NCBI RefSeq assembly: GCF_041146395.1
Contig: NW_027182876.1
Coordinates: forward strand, 70,001-134,000
DNA length: 64,000 bases
Direction of reading: 5' to 3'
From: Eulemur rufifrons
Lineage: Eukaryota > Chordata > Mammalia > Primates > Lemuridae
The notes beneath the pieces were generated by a model. It saw only the letters and a list, made by a program, of their open reading frames with translations. It searched no databases and was not told the origin of the DNA. Made by a program: the position numbers and the translations under genes. Numbering within the stretch: the stretch's first letter is position 1; each line of letters begins with the position of its first letter. Below are positions 34,981 to 47,903 of the stretch, piece after piece.

Positions 34981-35866
34981 TAACACTGAACCTAACCCTT
35001 ACTCCTAACGCCAAAGCTATGGCTAAAAATAATGCTAACCCTTGACCCTTTACCCTAGCTCCTAACCCTAATCCTAACCACTAAACCCAACCTTAGCTCT
35101 TAACCCTAACCCTAAACCTTACCCTGACGCCTAGACCTAACACTAACACTAAACTAACACCTAACCCTAATCATAACCCCTAAAGCTAACCCTAACCCTG
35201 AACCCTAAACCTAACTCTAACACTTAATACTAACTATATCCCTAACCCCTAACCCCAACCCTAACCCTAACCGTTAACCCTCACCCTAACCCTTAAACCG
35301 GACCCTAACACTAAATCTTAACCCTAAAGCTACGCCCAACCCTTAACCATAATCCTATCCCTTAACCCTAAACCTAACCCCTAACCCTAAACCTAACACT
35401 AACCCCAATCCTAATTCTAACCATAGCCCTTAATACATCACTACGCCTAACCCCTAACCCTAACCCTAACCCCTAATGCTAACCCTAACACTGAACCCTA
35501 AACCTAACCCTATCCCTAACCCTTAAACATAACTCTATCCCTAACCAATAATCCTAAGCCTAATCTTTAACCCTCACCCTAGAGCTTAACTCAAACCGTA
35601 ACCCTAAGCCTAAACCCCAACCCTAACACTTAACACAAACCCTAAGCCTAAACACTTAACGCCAATCCTATCCTTTAACCCTAACACTAACCCTGATGCC
35701 TAATCCTAACCCTAACACTAACCCCAACCATAAATCTAACCCTAGCCCCTAACGCAAAACTAACCCCTAACCCTAACACTAACCCTAAATCCTAGTCCCT
35801 AACCACTAAACCTCACTTGAACCCTAACCCCTAACACCAAACCCTTAACCCTAACCATAACCCTAT

Positions 35867-36056
35867 TTCTCACACTACTTCCATTCTCAGAGTTAACCAA
35901 GCCTAAAATACAACCATGCAATGCGTGAGTAGAGTTTCCGCATGAGTCCTGCAAGTAGGTCTGGGCCAAAGGCCCAGGATCCGATGGTGTAGTGTCGCAT
36001 GGAAACATTCTGCACCCTTCTCACCATAGATTACACAGGTCCTGTACCCTTAAACT
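35867..36056 (+). repeat. W core (right arm)
   Basis: TTCTCACACTACTTCC to GGTCCTGTACCCTTAAAC. It is complete but diverged (CCTAAAATACAACCATGC). Confidence 0.8.
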
Positions 36057-36573
36057 AACCGCCAAATCAAAGCCCAAACACTGACCCTAACCCCTAACCC
36101 TACCTAAGCCCTGACCCTAATGCCCAACACTAACACTAAACGCTTACCCTAAACCTAACCCCTAAATGTAACCTTAACCATGAACCCTAAACCTAACCCA
36201 AACCCCTAACCCTAACCATAACACTTAACTCTAACCCTAAACCTAACATGAACACTTAACCCTAACCCTAACCCATAAACCTAACACTTAACCTTAACCC
36301 TAACCGTTAACCCTCACACTAAACCTTAACCCTAACCCTAATCCTAATCTTTGAGCCTAAACCTAGCACTTAACCCTTACCCTGTACCAAAACCTAACCC
36401 CTAATCTTAACCCTAAGCTTAAACCTTAAAGCTTAACCCTAAACCTAACTGTAACTGTTAAACCTAACACTAACCTTTAACCCTGACCCTAACTGAAACC
36501 CCTAACCCTAAGCCCTCACCATAACAGTAACCTATATTGCTAACCCTAACCCTAATCCTAGCCCTAAATTTAA

Positions 36574-36763
36574 TTCTCAGACTTCTTGCTTTCTCAGAGT
36601 TTACAAAGCCTACAATCCTCCCATGCCATGTGTAGAAGGAGGCTTGGCCACTGTGTCCGGCATGAAACCAAGGGGCCCATACCCAGTGTATGATAGAGTG
36701 GCTTCCGGCATCTATCCCAGCCCTCTAAGCCCCCTCCTAGAGCAGAGAGGGCTCGTGATATAA
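36574..36763 (+). repeat. S core (right arm), diverged
   Basis: TTCTCAGACTTCTTGC to GAGGGCTCGTGATATAAG. The usual GGGCCCGTGC is degraded here. Confidence 0.78.
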
Positions 36764-37623
36764 GCATAAACACTACCCCTCACCCATAACCCTAACCCTG
36801 AACATCACAGCTCACCCTGATACTATTGCTCACCTTAACACATCAACCTCACCATAACTCTAACTTGAACCTGTTATCCTAACGTTAATGCATAAGACTT
36901 ACCCTAAGAACAACCCCTATCCCTTAATTCTAACCCTAACTCCTAGCCACAATTGTAACACCTAATCCCTAAGGCTAATTCAAAACTGCTAAACATTACC
37001 TTATCCCTACAAACTAACCCTAACCCTAACCGCTAACCCTAACCGTACACCTAAAAATAACCGTAACACTTGACACTTAACCCTAACCCTTAACCCTGAT
37101 CCTAATCCTAACAATTAAACCTAACCCTAACTCTTAAGCCTAACACTAACACGTACCCTAATGCCTAGACCTAACCCTAAGAGTAAACGTAACCCCTAAC
37201 CCTAACCCTAATCCCTAATGCTAACCCTAACACTGAACCCTAATCCTAAGCCTTAAACCTAACTCTATCCTTAACCCATAACCCTAGCCCTAACCGTTAA
37301 CCCCACACTAACCCTTAACTCGAACTGTAACCCTAACCCTTAAAACTAAACCTAACACTTAACGCTAACCCTAAGCCTTAACGCTTAACCCTTATCCTAT
37401 CCCTTAACCCTAACTCTAACCCATAACGCTAACCCTAACCCCACTCTAAATCTAACCCTAGCCCCTAACCCAACCCTAACCCCTAAGCCCTAACCCTATC
37501 ACTAAACCCAACACCTACTCCCTAACCCCTAATCCTCACTCGAAGCTTAAGCCCTAACCCTAAGCCCTCTCCCTGACTAATCTTCATCCCTAACCCTAAC
37601 CATAATCCTAACCCTAAATCTAA

Positions 37624-37814
37624 TTCTCAGACTTCTTGCTATCTCAGAGTTTTAAAAGCCTACAATTCTCCAAAGCCATGCGTGAAAGCTGGCTCTGCCA
37701 CAGTGTCCTGCATGAAACCCAGGAGCCCATACTCTGTGCACAATAGAGTGGGTTCCCGGGGACAATCACAGCCCCCTAACTCCCCCTGCTAGTGCTGACA
37801 GGGCCCATGCCCTA
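37624..37814 (+). repeat. S core (right arm)
   Basis: TTCTCAGACTTCTTGC to ACAGGGCCCATGCCCTA. Spacing from the preceding S core is 1,050 bp with no W between, as in the mirror pair at 28011 and 26797. Confidence 0.8.
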
Positions 37815-38630
37815 AGCAAAAACCCTGCACCTCACCCATAACCCTAACCCTGAACATAACACCTAACCCTGATGTTATTGTTCACCTTAACACGTAAACC
37901 TCACTGTAACCCTAACTTTAACCCCTATCCTAATGTTATTGCATAACACTTACCCTAAGAACAAACCCATCCCTTAATTCTAAGCCTAACTCCTAGCATA
38001 ACCGTAACACTTAATCCCTAACCTTAATTCTAAACTGCTAAACATTACCTTCACCCTACAAACAACCCTAACACTAACCCTAACTCTAACCGCTAACCCT
38101 AACCCTAACCATTACCCTGATCATAATCCTAACAATTAAACCTAACCCTAATTCTTAACCCTAACACGAACCATTACCATAATGCCTAGACCTAACCCTA
38201 ACTGTAACCCTAACCCCTAACCCTAACCCTAACCGCTAATGCTAACCCTAACCCCGAACCCTAAACCTAACCCTAACCCTATCCCTTAAACCTATTACTA
38301 TCCCTAAACAATTACCCTAATAGCAACTGTTAACCCTCACTCTCACCCTTAACTTGGACCGAAACCCTAACCCTTAACCCTAACCTTAACCCTTACTGCT
38401 AATCTTAAGCCTTCACCCTTTACCTTAATCCTATCTTGTAAGCCTAACCCTAACGCTGACCCCTAACCCACCTGAACATTAACCCTAAACCTAAATCTAA
38501 CGCTAGCCCCTTACAAAAACCTAACACCTAACCCCTGACACACTAATCCTAACTTCTAATTCCTAACCACTAAACTTCACTCAAACCCAAACCTCTAACC
38601 CCAAACACATAACCCTAACCATAACCCTAA

Positions 38631-38816
38631 TTCTCACACTTCCTTCGTTCTCAGAGTTGACCAAGCCTACAATAGAGCCATGCCACGAGTGAGAAGAGGC
38701 TCTGCCTGAGTCCTGCATGTAGGTCTGGGCCCAAGGCCCAAGTACGATGGTGTGGTGTTGAGGCGACCCAGTCTGCACCCTTCCCACCATAGATTAAACA
38801 GAGCATGTGCCCTTAA
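38631..38816 (+). repeat. W core (right arm)
   Basis: TTCTCACACTTCCTTCG to GAGCATGTGCCCTTAAAC. It is complete with some private changes. Confidence 0.8.
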
Positions 38817-39331
38817 ACTAACCACTAAATCTAAGCCCTAACACTAAACCTAAATCCTAACCCTAAACCTCGGCCCTTATCCTAACGCCCAACAGTAACA
38901 CTAAACACTCGCCCTAAACTTAACCCGTAACCCGAACCCCTAAATGTAACCCTAACCATGAACCCTAAACCTAACCCTAACCTCTAGCCATAACCATAAC
39001 ACTTAACTCTAAACCTAAATGTTACACGAAGCCTTATTCCTAACCCTAAGCCCAACCCTAACCCTTAATCTTGAACCTTACCATTAACCCTCACACTAAC
39101 CCTTAACCCTAACCCTAATCCTAATCTTTAACCATAAAGCTAACACTGAAGCCTAACCCTGTGCCAAACGATAAAACCAAACCTTAACCCTAACCCTGAA
39201 ACTTAACCATAAACGTAACTGTTACTGTTAAACATAACACAAACCTTAAACCCTAACCCCTAACCCTAAGAGCCCACCCTAACACTAATCTTCCTCGCTA
39301 AACATTACCATAATCCTACCCCTAAATCTAA

Positions 39332-39536
39332 TTGTCAGACTTCTTGCTTTCTCAGAGTTTAGAAAGCCTAAAATCCTCCCATGCCATGAGTAAAAGGGGG
39401 CTCTACCACTGTGTCCTGCATGAAACCCAGGAGCCCATATCCAGCGTACGATAGAGTGGGTTCCCGGGGACAATCCCATCCCCCTAACCCCAGCCCCCCG
39501 CCAAGTGCAGACAGGGCCTGTACGCTAAGTATAAAC
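39332..39536 (+). repeat. S core, Y subtype (right arm)
   Basis: Marked by GCCATGAGTAAAAGGGGGCT and the intact CTACCACTGTGTCCTGCATG, unlike the three later Y cores. It is therefore the less-derived Y form on this arm. Confidence 0.82.
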
Positions 39537-39863
39537 ACTACCCCCAACAGATAACCCTCACCCTGAATATAACACCTGACCCTGATCCTATTGCTCACCT
39601 TAAAACATAAACCTCCCCGTAACCCTAACTTATCCCCTTATCTTAACCTTAATGCATAACACCCTGAGAAGAAGCCCCATCCCATAATTCTAATCCTAAT
39701 CCCCAGCCATAACCATAAGACCTCATCCCTAATTCTAAAATGCCAACCCTAACCTTCACCCTACAAACAACCCTAACACTAACCCTAACCTCTAACCCTA
39801 AGCCCTCACCCTATCACTAATCTTCATCCCTAAACCGTACCGTAATCCTAACCCGAAATCTAA

Positions 39864-40054
39864 TTCTCAGACTTCTTGCTTTCTCAGAGTTTTGAAAGCC
39901 TACAATCCTACTAAGCCATGCATGAAAGCCCGCTCTGCCACAGTGTCCTGCAAGTAACCCAGAGGCCCATACACAGCGTACGATAGAGTGGGTTCCCAGC
40001 GACCACAACCGACCCCTAACTTCGATTCCTAGGGCATACAGGGCCCATGCCCTA
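39864..40054 (+). repeat. S core, Z subtype (right arm)
   Basis: Marked by CCTACTAAGCCATGCATG and CAGAGTTTTGAAAGCC. It retains CAGACTTCTTGC, where the later Z cores have CAGACTTGC. Confidence 0.82.
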
Positions 40055-40847
40055 AGCATGAACACTACCCCTCACCCATAACCCTAACCCATAACATAAC
40101 ACCTAACCCTGATCCTACTGCTCACCTTAACACGTAAACCTCACCGTAACCCTAATTTTAACCCCATATCGTAACGTTAATGCATGACACCCTGAGAACA
40201 AGCCCTATACTGTAATTCTAACCCTAACTCCTAGCCATAACCATAACACCTAATCTCTAATTCTGAAACACCAACCCTAACCTTAACCCTACCAACAACA
40301 CTAACACTAACCCTAACCCCTTACCCTAACCCTACGCCTAAAAATAAGCGTAACCGTTGATCCTTAGTCATAACCCCTAACCTTAACCCTAACCCTTAAC
40401 CCTAATCCCAATCCTAACCATTAAACATAACCCCAACTCTTAACCCTAACTCTAACCTTTACCTTAATGCCTAGAGTTCTAACCCCAACACTGACCTACA
40501 GTTAGAAGTAACACAAACCCATAATGCTAACCTTAAACCTGAACAATAAACCTAATCCTTAACCATAACACCCTAACCCTAACCCTAACCGTTAACCCTG
40601 ACCCTAACCCTAAACCTTAACCCTAACCCTGAACCCTAACCCTAAGCCTACCCTTAAACCTAACCCTATCCATTAACCCTAACCGCTAACGATAACACTA
40701 ACCCCAACCCTAAAACTACCCCTGGCCCCCTAATCCAGAATTAACACCGAACCCGTAACACTAACTCTACCCCTAACCACTAGCACCTAACCATGACTCG
40801 AAACCTAACCCCTAACTCGAAACCCCTAACCCCAACCCTAACCTTAA

Positions 40848-41036
40848 TTCTCACACTACTTCCATTCCCGAGTGAAGCAAGCCTACAATACAGCAATGCC
40901 ATGTGTGAGATGAGGCTCCGCCTGAGTCCTGCATGAAGGTCTTGTCCGAGGGCCCAGGGAATGATGTTGTGCTTTCGTGGTGACTCCGACCGCACCCCTC
41001 TCACCGTAGATTAACCAGGTCCTGTGCCCTTAAACT
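40848..41036 (+). repeat. W core (right arm), near-identical partner of 23714-23900
   Basis: TTCTCACACTACTTCC to CAGGTCCTGTGCCCTTAAAC. It shares the private CCATTCCCGAGTG with the left-arm core at 23.7-23.9 kb. Downstream, the CCCCGAGCCTAAAGCC phrase also has an exact reverse-complement partner near 23,650. Confidence 0.85.
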
Positions 41037-41534
41037 GACCGCTAAATCTAAGCCCTACCACCAACCCTAACCCCTGACCCTGAACCTAAGCCCCGAGCCT
41101 AAAGCCCAACACTAACTCTAAACACTTACCCTAAACCTAATCCCTAACCCTAATGCTAACCCCTAAACGTAACCCTAACCGTGAACAGTAAACCTAACCC
41201 TAACCTCTAACACAAACCCTAACACATAACTCTAACCCTAAAACTAACCCTAACCCTTAACCCTAAACCTTAATCTTAACCGTTAACTCTCATGCTAACC
41301 TTTAATCCTAACTCTAATCCTAATCTTCAAACCTAAACCTAACACAACCCTAACCCTGTACCAAAACCTAACCCCTCATCTTAACCCTATCCGCAAACCT
41401 CAACCCCAAAACGAACTGTAACCGTTAAACCTAACAGTAACCTTAAACCGTAACCCTAATCTGTAACCCTATCCCCTCACCATAACACTACACTTCATCC
41501 TGAACACTAACCATAATCCTAACCCTAAATCTAA

Positions 41535-41727
41535 TTCTCAGACTTCTTGCTTTCTTAGAGTTTAGAAAGCCTGCTATCCTCCCATGCCATGTGTGAAAGG
41601 AGGCTCTACCACTGTGTCCTGCATGAAACCCACGGGCCCATACCCAGAGTCCGATACAGTGGGTTCCCGGTGACAATCCCAGCCCCCTAACCTCCCCCCA
41701 GCGTAATGCCGACAGGGCCCGTGCGCT
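41535..41727 (+). repeat. S core, X subtype, 3.44 kb copy 1
   Basis: TTCTCAGACTTCTTGC to GGGCCCGTGCGCT, with CCGATACAGTGGGTTCC characteristic of the 3.44 kb X core. Confidence 0.83.
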
Positions 41728-42719
41728 AAGCATAAATGATACCTTTAACAGATAACCCTACCCCTGAACATGGCACCTAACCCTGTTCCTATTTCTCCCC
41801 TTAACACGTAAACCTCACCGTGAGCCTAACTTTAACCTCTTAACGTAACGTTAATGCATAACCCATTCCCTGAGAACATCCCCTATCCCATAATTCTAAC
41901 CCTATCTCCTAGTCATAACTGTAACACCTAATCCCTAACCCTAATTCTCCACCGCTAAGCCTAACCGTAACGCTGCCTACAACCCTAACACTGACAGGAA
42001 CCCTTAGTTCTAACCCCAACGCTATGCCTAACAAAAGCCCTAACCCTTCACCCTTCACCCTAACCCCTAAGCATTACCCTAAGCTTTAACCGTAATCCTA
42101 ATCCTAACCATTAAACCTAACCCTAGCTCTTAAAGCTAACCCTAAACCTTACCCTCACGACTAGACCTAACCCTGACACTAACCTAACACCTAACCCTAA
42201 CCATAACCCCTAAAGCTAACCCTAACCTGAACCCTAAACCTAACCCTAACACTGAACCTTCACTATATCCCTAACTCCTAAGCCTAATCCTAACTGTTAA
42301 CCCTCACCCTAACACTTAAACTGGACCATAACACTAAACATTAACCCTAACACTAAACTTTAACCCTAACCATAAGCCCAACACTTAACCCTAATCCTAT
42401 CCCTTAACCCTAAGCCGAACCCTAAGCCCTAACCCTAAACCTAACCCTAACCCCAACCCTAACCCTTAATCTTGACCCTTACCATTAACCCTCACACTAA
42501 CCCTAATCCTAATCTTTAACCATAAAGCTAACACTGAAGCCTAACCCTGTGCCAAACGCTAAACCCAAACCTTAACCCTAACCCTGAAACTTAACCATAA
42601 ACCTAACTGTAACTGTTACACCTAACACTAACCTCTAACCCTAACCCCTAACCCTAAGACCCCACCTTAACACTAACCCTATTCCCTAAACATTATCATA
42701 ATCCTACCCCTAAATCTAA

Positions 42720-42913
42720 TTCTCAGACTTCTTGCTTTCTTAGAGTTTAGAAAGCCTAAAATCCTCCCATGCCATGAGTAAAAGGGGGCTCTGCAGCTCT
42801 CTCTTGCATGAAACCAGGAGCCCATACCTAGCGTATGATAGAGTGGGTTCCCGGGGACAATCCCATCCCCCTAACCCCAGCCCCCCGCCCAGTGCAGACA
42901 GGGCCTGTACGCT
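42720..42913 (+). repeat. S core, derived Y subtype, 3.44 kb copy 1
   Basis: CTCTACCACTGTGTCCTG of other cores is replaced by CTCTGCAGCTCTCTCTTG, and one base is lost near GAAACCAGGAGCCC. Confidence 0.83.
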
Positions 42914-43250
42914 AAGTATAAACACTACCCCTAACAGATAACCCTCACCCTGAACATAGCACCTGACCCTGATCCTATTGCTCACCTTAAAACATAAACC
43001 TCCCCGTAACCCTAACTTATCCCCTTATCTTAACCTTAATGCATAACACCCTGAGAAGAAGCCCTATCCCATAATTCTAATCCTAACCCCTAGCCATAAC
43101 CGTAACACCTCATCCCTAATTCTAAAATGCCAACCCTAACCTTCACCCTGCCAACAACCCTAACCCTAACCCTAACCCCTAACCCTAAGCCCTCACCCTA
43201 TCACTAATCTTCATCCCTAAACCGTACCGTAATCCTAACCCTAAATCTAA

Positions 43251-43438
43251 TTCTCAGACTTGCTTTCTCAGAGTTTTGAAAGCCTACAATCCTACTAAGC
43301 CATGCATGAAAGCCCGCTCTGCCACAGTGTCCTGCATGAAACCCAGAGGCCCATACACGGCGTACGATAGAGTGGGCTCCCAGCGACCATCACAGACCCC
43401 TAACTTCGCCTCCTAGTGCATACAGGGCCCGTGCCCTA
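43251..43438 (+). repeat. S core, derived Z subtype, 3.44 kb copy 1
   Basis: CAGACTTGCTTTCTC shows loss of three bases compared with the Z core at 39864. It ends GGGCCCGTGCCCTAAG. Confidence 0.83.
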
Positions 43439-44267
43439 AGCATAAACCCTACCTCACACCCATAACCCTAACCCAGAACATAACACCTAACCCTGATCCT
43501 ACTGCTCACCTTAACACGTAAACCTCACCCTAACCCTAACTTAACCCCTTATCTTAACGATAATGCATGACACCCTGAGAACAAGCCCTATACCGTAATT
43601 CTAACCCTAACTCCTAGCCGTAACCATAACACCTAATCCCTAATTCTGAAACGCCAACCCTAACCTTAACCCTACCGACAACACTAACAGTAACCCTAAA
43701 ACCCTTACCCTAACCCTACGCCTAAAAATAACCCTAACCATTGATCCTTAGTCATAACCCCTAAAGCTTAACCCTAACCCTTAACGCTAATCCCAATCCT
43801 AACCATTAAACATAACCCTACTTAACCCTAACCCTAACCTATACGCTAATGCCTAGAGATCTAACCCCAACACTGACCTACAGTTAACACTAACCCTAAC
43901 CCCTAATCCTAACCTTAAACCTGAACCATAAACCTAACCCTTAACCCTAACCCTATTCCTAACACCCTAACCGTAACCCTAACTGTTAAGCCTCACCCTA
44001 ACACTTAACCCTGACTCTAACCCTAAACCTTAACCCTAACCCTGAACCCTAACCCTAAGCCTAACCCTTAACCCTGACCCTATCCCTTAACCCTAACCCC
44101 TAACCCTAACGCTAACCCCAACCCTAAACCTAACCCTGGCCCCCAACCCAGACTTAACACCTAACCCCTAACACTAACTCTAAACCTAACCACTAATCCC
44201 TAGCACCTGACCCTGACTCGAAACCTAACCCCTAACTCAAAACCCCTAACCCCAAACCTAACCCTAA

Positions 44268-44457
44268 TTCTCACACTACTTCCATTCCCAGAGTGAAGCA
44301 AGCCTACAATACAGCCATGCCATGTGTGAGATGAGGCTCTGCCTGAGTCCTGCATGTAGGTTTTGTCCCAAGGCCCAGGGAATGATGTTGTGCTTTTGTG
44401 GTGACTCCGACCACACCCCTCTCACCGTAGATTAACCAGGTCCTGTGCCCTTAAACT
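44268..44457 (+). repeat. W core, 3.44 kb copy 1
   Basis: TTCTCACACTACTTCC to GGTCCTGTGCCCTTAAACTG, with GTAGGTTTTGTCCCAAGG shared with the other two copies. Confidence 0.83.
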
Positions 44458-44980
44458 GACCGCTAAATCTAAGCCCTACCACCAACCCTAACCTCTGACA
44501 CTGAACCTAAGCCCTGAGCCTAAAGCCCAACACTAACTCTAAACACATACCCTAAACCTAATCCCTAACCCTAATGCTAACCCCTAAACGTAACTCTAAC
44601 CACGAACAGTAAACCTAACCCTAACCTCTAACACAAACCCTAACACATAACTCTAACCCTTAAACTAACCCTAACCCTTAACCCTAAACCTAAACCCTAA
44701 CCCTAACCCTTAACCTTAATCTTAACCGTTAACTCTCATGCTAACCTTTAATCCTAACCCTAATCCTAATCTTCAACCCTAAACCGAACACAACCCTGAC
44801 CCTGTACCAAACCCTGACCCCTCATCTTAACCCTATCCGCAAACCTCAACCCCAAAACGAACTGTAACCGTTAAACCTAACAGTAACCTTAAACCGTAAC
44901 CCTAATCTGTAACCCTATCCCCTCACCATAACACTACACTTCATCCTGAACCCTAACCATAATCCTAACCCTAAATCTAA

Positions 44981-45173
44981 TTCTCAGACTTCTTGCTTTC
45001 TTAGAGTTTAGAAAGCCTGCAATCCTCCCATGCCATGTGTGAAAGGAGGCTCTACCACTGTGTCCTGCATGAAATCCACGGGCCCATACCCAGAGTCCGA
45101 TACAGTGGGTTCCCGGTGACAATCCCAGCCCCCTAACCTCCCCCCAGCCTAATGCCGACAGGGCCCATGCGCT
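44981..45173 (+). repeat. S core, X subtype, 3.44 kb copy 2
   Basis: Same as the copy 1 X core apart from changes such as GGGCCCATGCGCT at the end. Confidence 0.83.
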
Positions 45174-46165
45174 AAGCATAAATGATACCTTTAACAGATA
45201 ACCCTACCCCTGAACATGGCACCTAACCCTGTTCCTATTTCTCCCCTTAACACGTAAACCTCACCGTGAGCCTAACTTTAACCTCTTAACGTAACGTTAA
45301 TGCATAACCCATTCCCTGAGAACATCCCCTATCCCATAATTCTAACCCTATCTCCTAGTCATAACTGTAACACCTAATCCCTAACCCTAATTCTCCACCG
45401 CTAAGCCTAACCGTAACGCTGCCTACAACCCTAACACTGACAGGAACCCTTAGTTCTAACCCCAACGCTATGCCTAACAAAAGCCCTAACACTTCACCCT
45501 TCACCCTAACCCCTAAGCATTACCCTAACCTTTAACCGTAATCCTAATCCTAACCATTAAACCTAACCCTAGCTCTTAAAGCTAACCCTAAACCTTACCC
45601 TCACGACTAGACCTAACCCTGACACTAACCTAACACCTAACCCTAACCATAACCCCTAAAGCTGACCCTAACCCTGAACCCTAAACCTAACCCTAACACT
45701 GAACCTTCACTATATCCCTAACCCCTAAGCCTAATCCTAACTGTTAACCCTCACCCTAACACTTAAACTGGACCATAACACTAAACATTAACCCTAACAC
45801 TAAACTTTAACCCTAACCATATGCCCAACACTTAACCCTAATCCTATCCCTTAACCCTAAGCCGAACCCTAAGCCCTAACCCTAAACCTAACCCTAACCC
45901 CAACCCTAACCCTTAATCTTGACCCTTACCATTAACCCTCACACTAACCCTAATCCTAATCTTTAACCATAAAGCTAACACTGAAGCCTAACCCTGTGCC
46001 AAACGCTAAACCCAAACCTTAACCCTAACCCTGAAACTTAACCATAAACCTAACTGTAACTGTTACACCTAACACTAACCTCTAACCCTAACCCCTAACC
46101 CTAAGACCCCACCTTAACACTAACCCTAACCCTAAACATTATCATAATCCTACCCCTAAATCTAA

Positions 46166-46359
46166 TTCTCGGACTTCTTGCTTTCTTAGAGTTTAGAAAG
46201 CCTAAAATCCTCCCATGCCATGAGTAAAAGGGGGCTCTGCAGCTCTCTCTTGCATGAAACCAGGAGCCCATACCTAGCGTATGATAGAGTGGGTTCCCGG
46301 GGACAATCCCATCCCCCTAACCCCAGCCCCCCGCCCAGTGCAGACAGGGCCTGTACGCT
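46166..46359 (+). repeat. S core, derived Y subtype, 3.44 kb copy 2
   Basis: Same derived Y changes as in copy 1, with TTCTCGGACTTC at the start shared with copy 3 only. Confidence 0.83.
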
Positions 46360-46696
46360 AAGTATAAACACTACCCCTAACAGATAACCCTCACCCTGAA
46401 CATAGCACCTGACCCTGATCCTATTGCTCACCTTAAAACATAAACCTCCCCGTAACCCTAACTTATCCCCTTATCTTAACCTTAATGCATAACACCCTGA
46501 GAAGAAGCCCTATCCCATAATTCTAATCCTAACCCCTAGCCATAACCGTAACAACTCATCCCTAATTCTAAAATACCAACCCTAACCTTCACCCTACCAA
46601 CAACCCTAACCCTTACCCTAACCACTAACCTTAAGCCCTCACCCTATCACTAATCTTCATCCCTAAACCGTACCGTAATCCTAACCCTAAATCTAA

Positions 46697-46884
46697 TTCT
46701 CAGACTTGCTTTCTCAGAGTTTTGAAAGCCTACAATCCTACTAAGCCATGCATGAAAGCCCGCTCTGCCACAGTGTCCTGCATGAAACCCAGAGGTCCAT
46801 ACACTGCCTACGATAGAGTGGGTTCCCAGCGACCATCACAGACCCCTAACTTCGCCTCCTAGTGCATACAGGGCCCGTGCCCTA
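46697..46884 (+). repeat. S core, derived Z subtype, 3.44 kb copy 2
   Basis: Same shortened CAGACTTGC start. A private GGTCCATAC replaces GGCCCATAC. Confidence 0.83.
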
Positions 46885-47713
46885 AGCGTAAACCGTACCC
46901 GACACCCATAACCCTAACCCAGAACATAACACCTAACCCTGATCCTACTGCTCACCTTAACACGTAAACCTCACCCTAACCCTAACTTAACCCCTTATCT
47001 TAACGATAATGCATGACACCCTGAGAACAAGCCCTATACCGTAATTCTAACCCTAACTCCTAGCCATAACCATAACACCTAATCCCTAATTCTGAAACGC
47101 CAACCCTAACCTTAACCCTACCGACAACACTAACACTAACCCTAAAACCCTTACCCTAACCCTACGCCTAAAAATAACCCTAACCATTGATCCTTAGTCA
47201 TAACCCCTAAAGCTTAACCCTAACCCTTAACGCTAATCCCAATCCTAACCATTAAACATAACCCTACTTAACCCTAACCCTAACCTATACGCTAATGCCT
47301 AGAGATCTAACCCCAACACTGACCTACAGTTAACACTAACCCTAACCCCTAATCCTAACCTTAAACCTGAACCATAAACCTAACCCTTAACCCTAACCCT
47401 ATTCCTAACCCCCTAACCCTAACCCTAACTGTTAAGCCTCACCCTAACACTTAACCCTGACTCTAACCCTAAACCTTAACCCTAACCCTGAACCCTAACC
47501 CTAAGCCTAACCCTTAAACCTAACCCTATCCCTTAACCCTAACCCCTAACCCTAACGCTAACCCCAACCCTAAACCTAACCCTGGCCCCCAACCCAGACT
47601 TAACACCTAACCCCTAACACTAACTCTAAACCTAACCACTAATCCCTAGCACCTGACCCTGACTCGAAACCTAACCCCTAACTCGAAACCCCTAACCCCA
47701 AACCTAACCCTAA

Positions 47714-47903
47714 TTCTCACACTACTTCCATTCCCAGAGTGAAGCAAGCCTACAATACAGCCATGCCATGTGTGAGATGAGGCTCTGCCTGAGTCCTGCA
47801 TGTAGGTTTTGTCCCAAGGCCCAGGGAATGATGTTGTGCTTTTGTGGTGACTCCGACCACACCCCTCTCACCGTAGATTAACCAGGTCCTGTGCCCTTAA
47901 ACT
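47714..47903 (+). repeat. W core, 3.44 kb copy 2
   Basis: Essentially the copy 1 W core. Confidence 0.83.

Larger units (their letters stand above)
41535..44980 (+). repeat. 3.44 kb higher-order unit, copy 1 (X-Y-Z-W)
   Basis: This unit of 3,446 bp carries four cores in the order X (41535-41727), Y (42720-42913), Z (43251-43438) and W (44268-44457). It is followed by two almost identical copies. The Y core has a distinctive change (GCTCTGCAGCTCTCTCTTGC) and the Z core a short deletion (CAGACTTGC), both shared by all three copies. Confidence 0.88.

Noticed and set aside
19517..44460. Fold-back (palindromic read) artefact as the full explanation of the 33.8 kb axis
   Set aside because: The arms differ by substitutions, indels, a missing ~630 bp spacer segment and extra S-W dimers, which a recent read artefact would not produce. 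Local misassembly at the axis still cannot be ruled out without reads.
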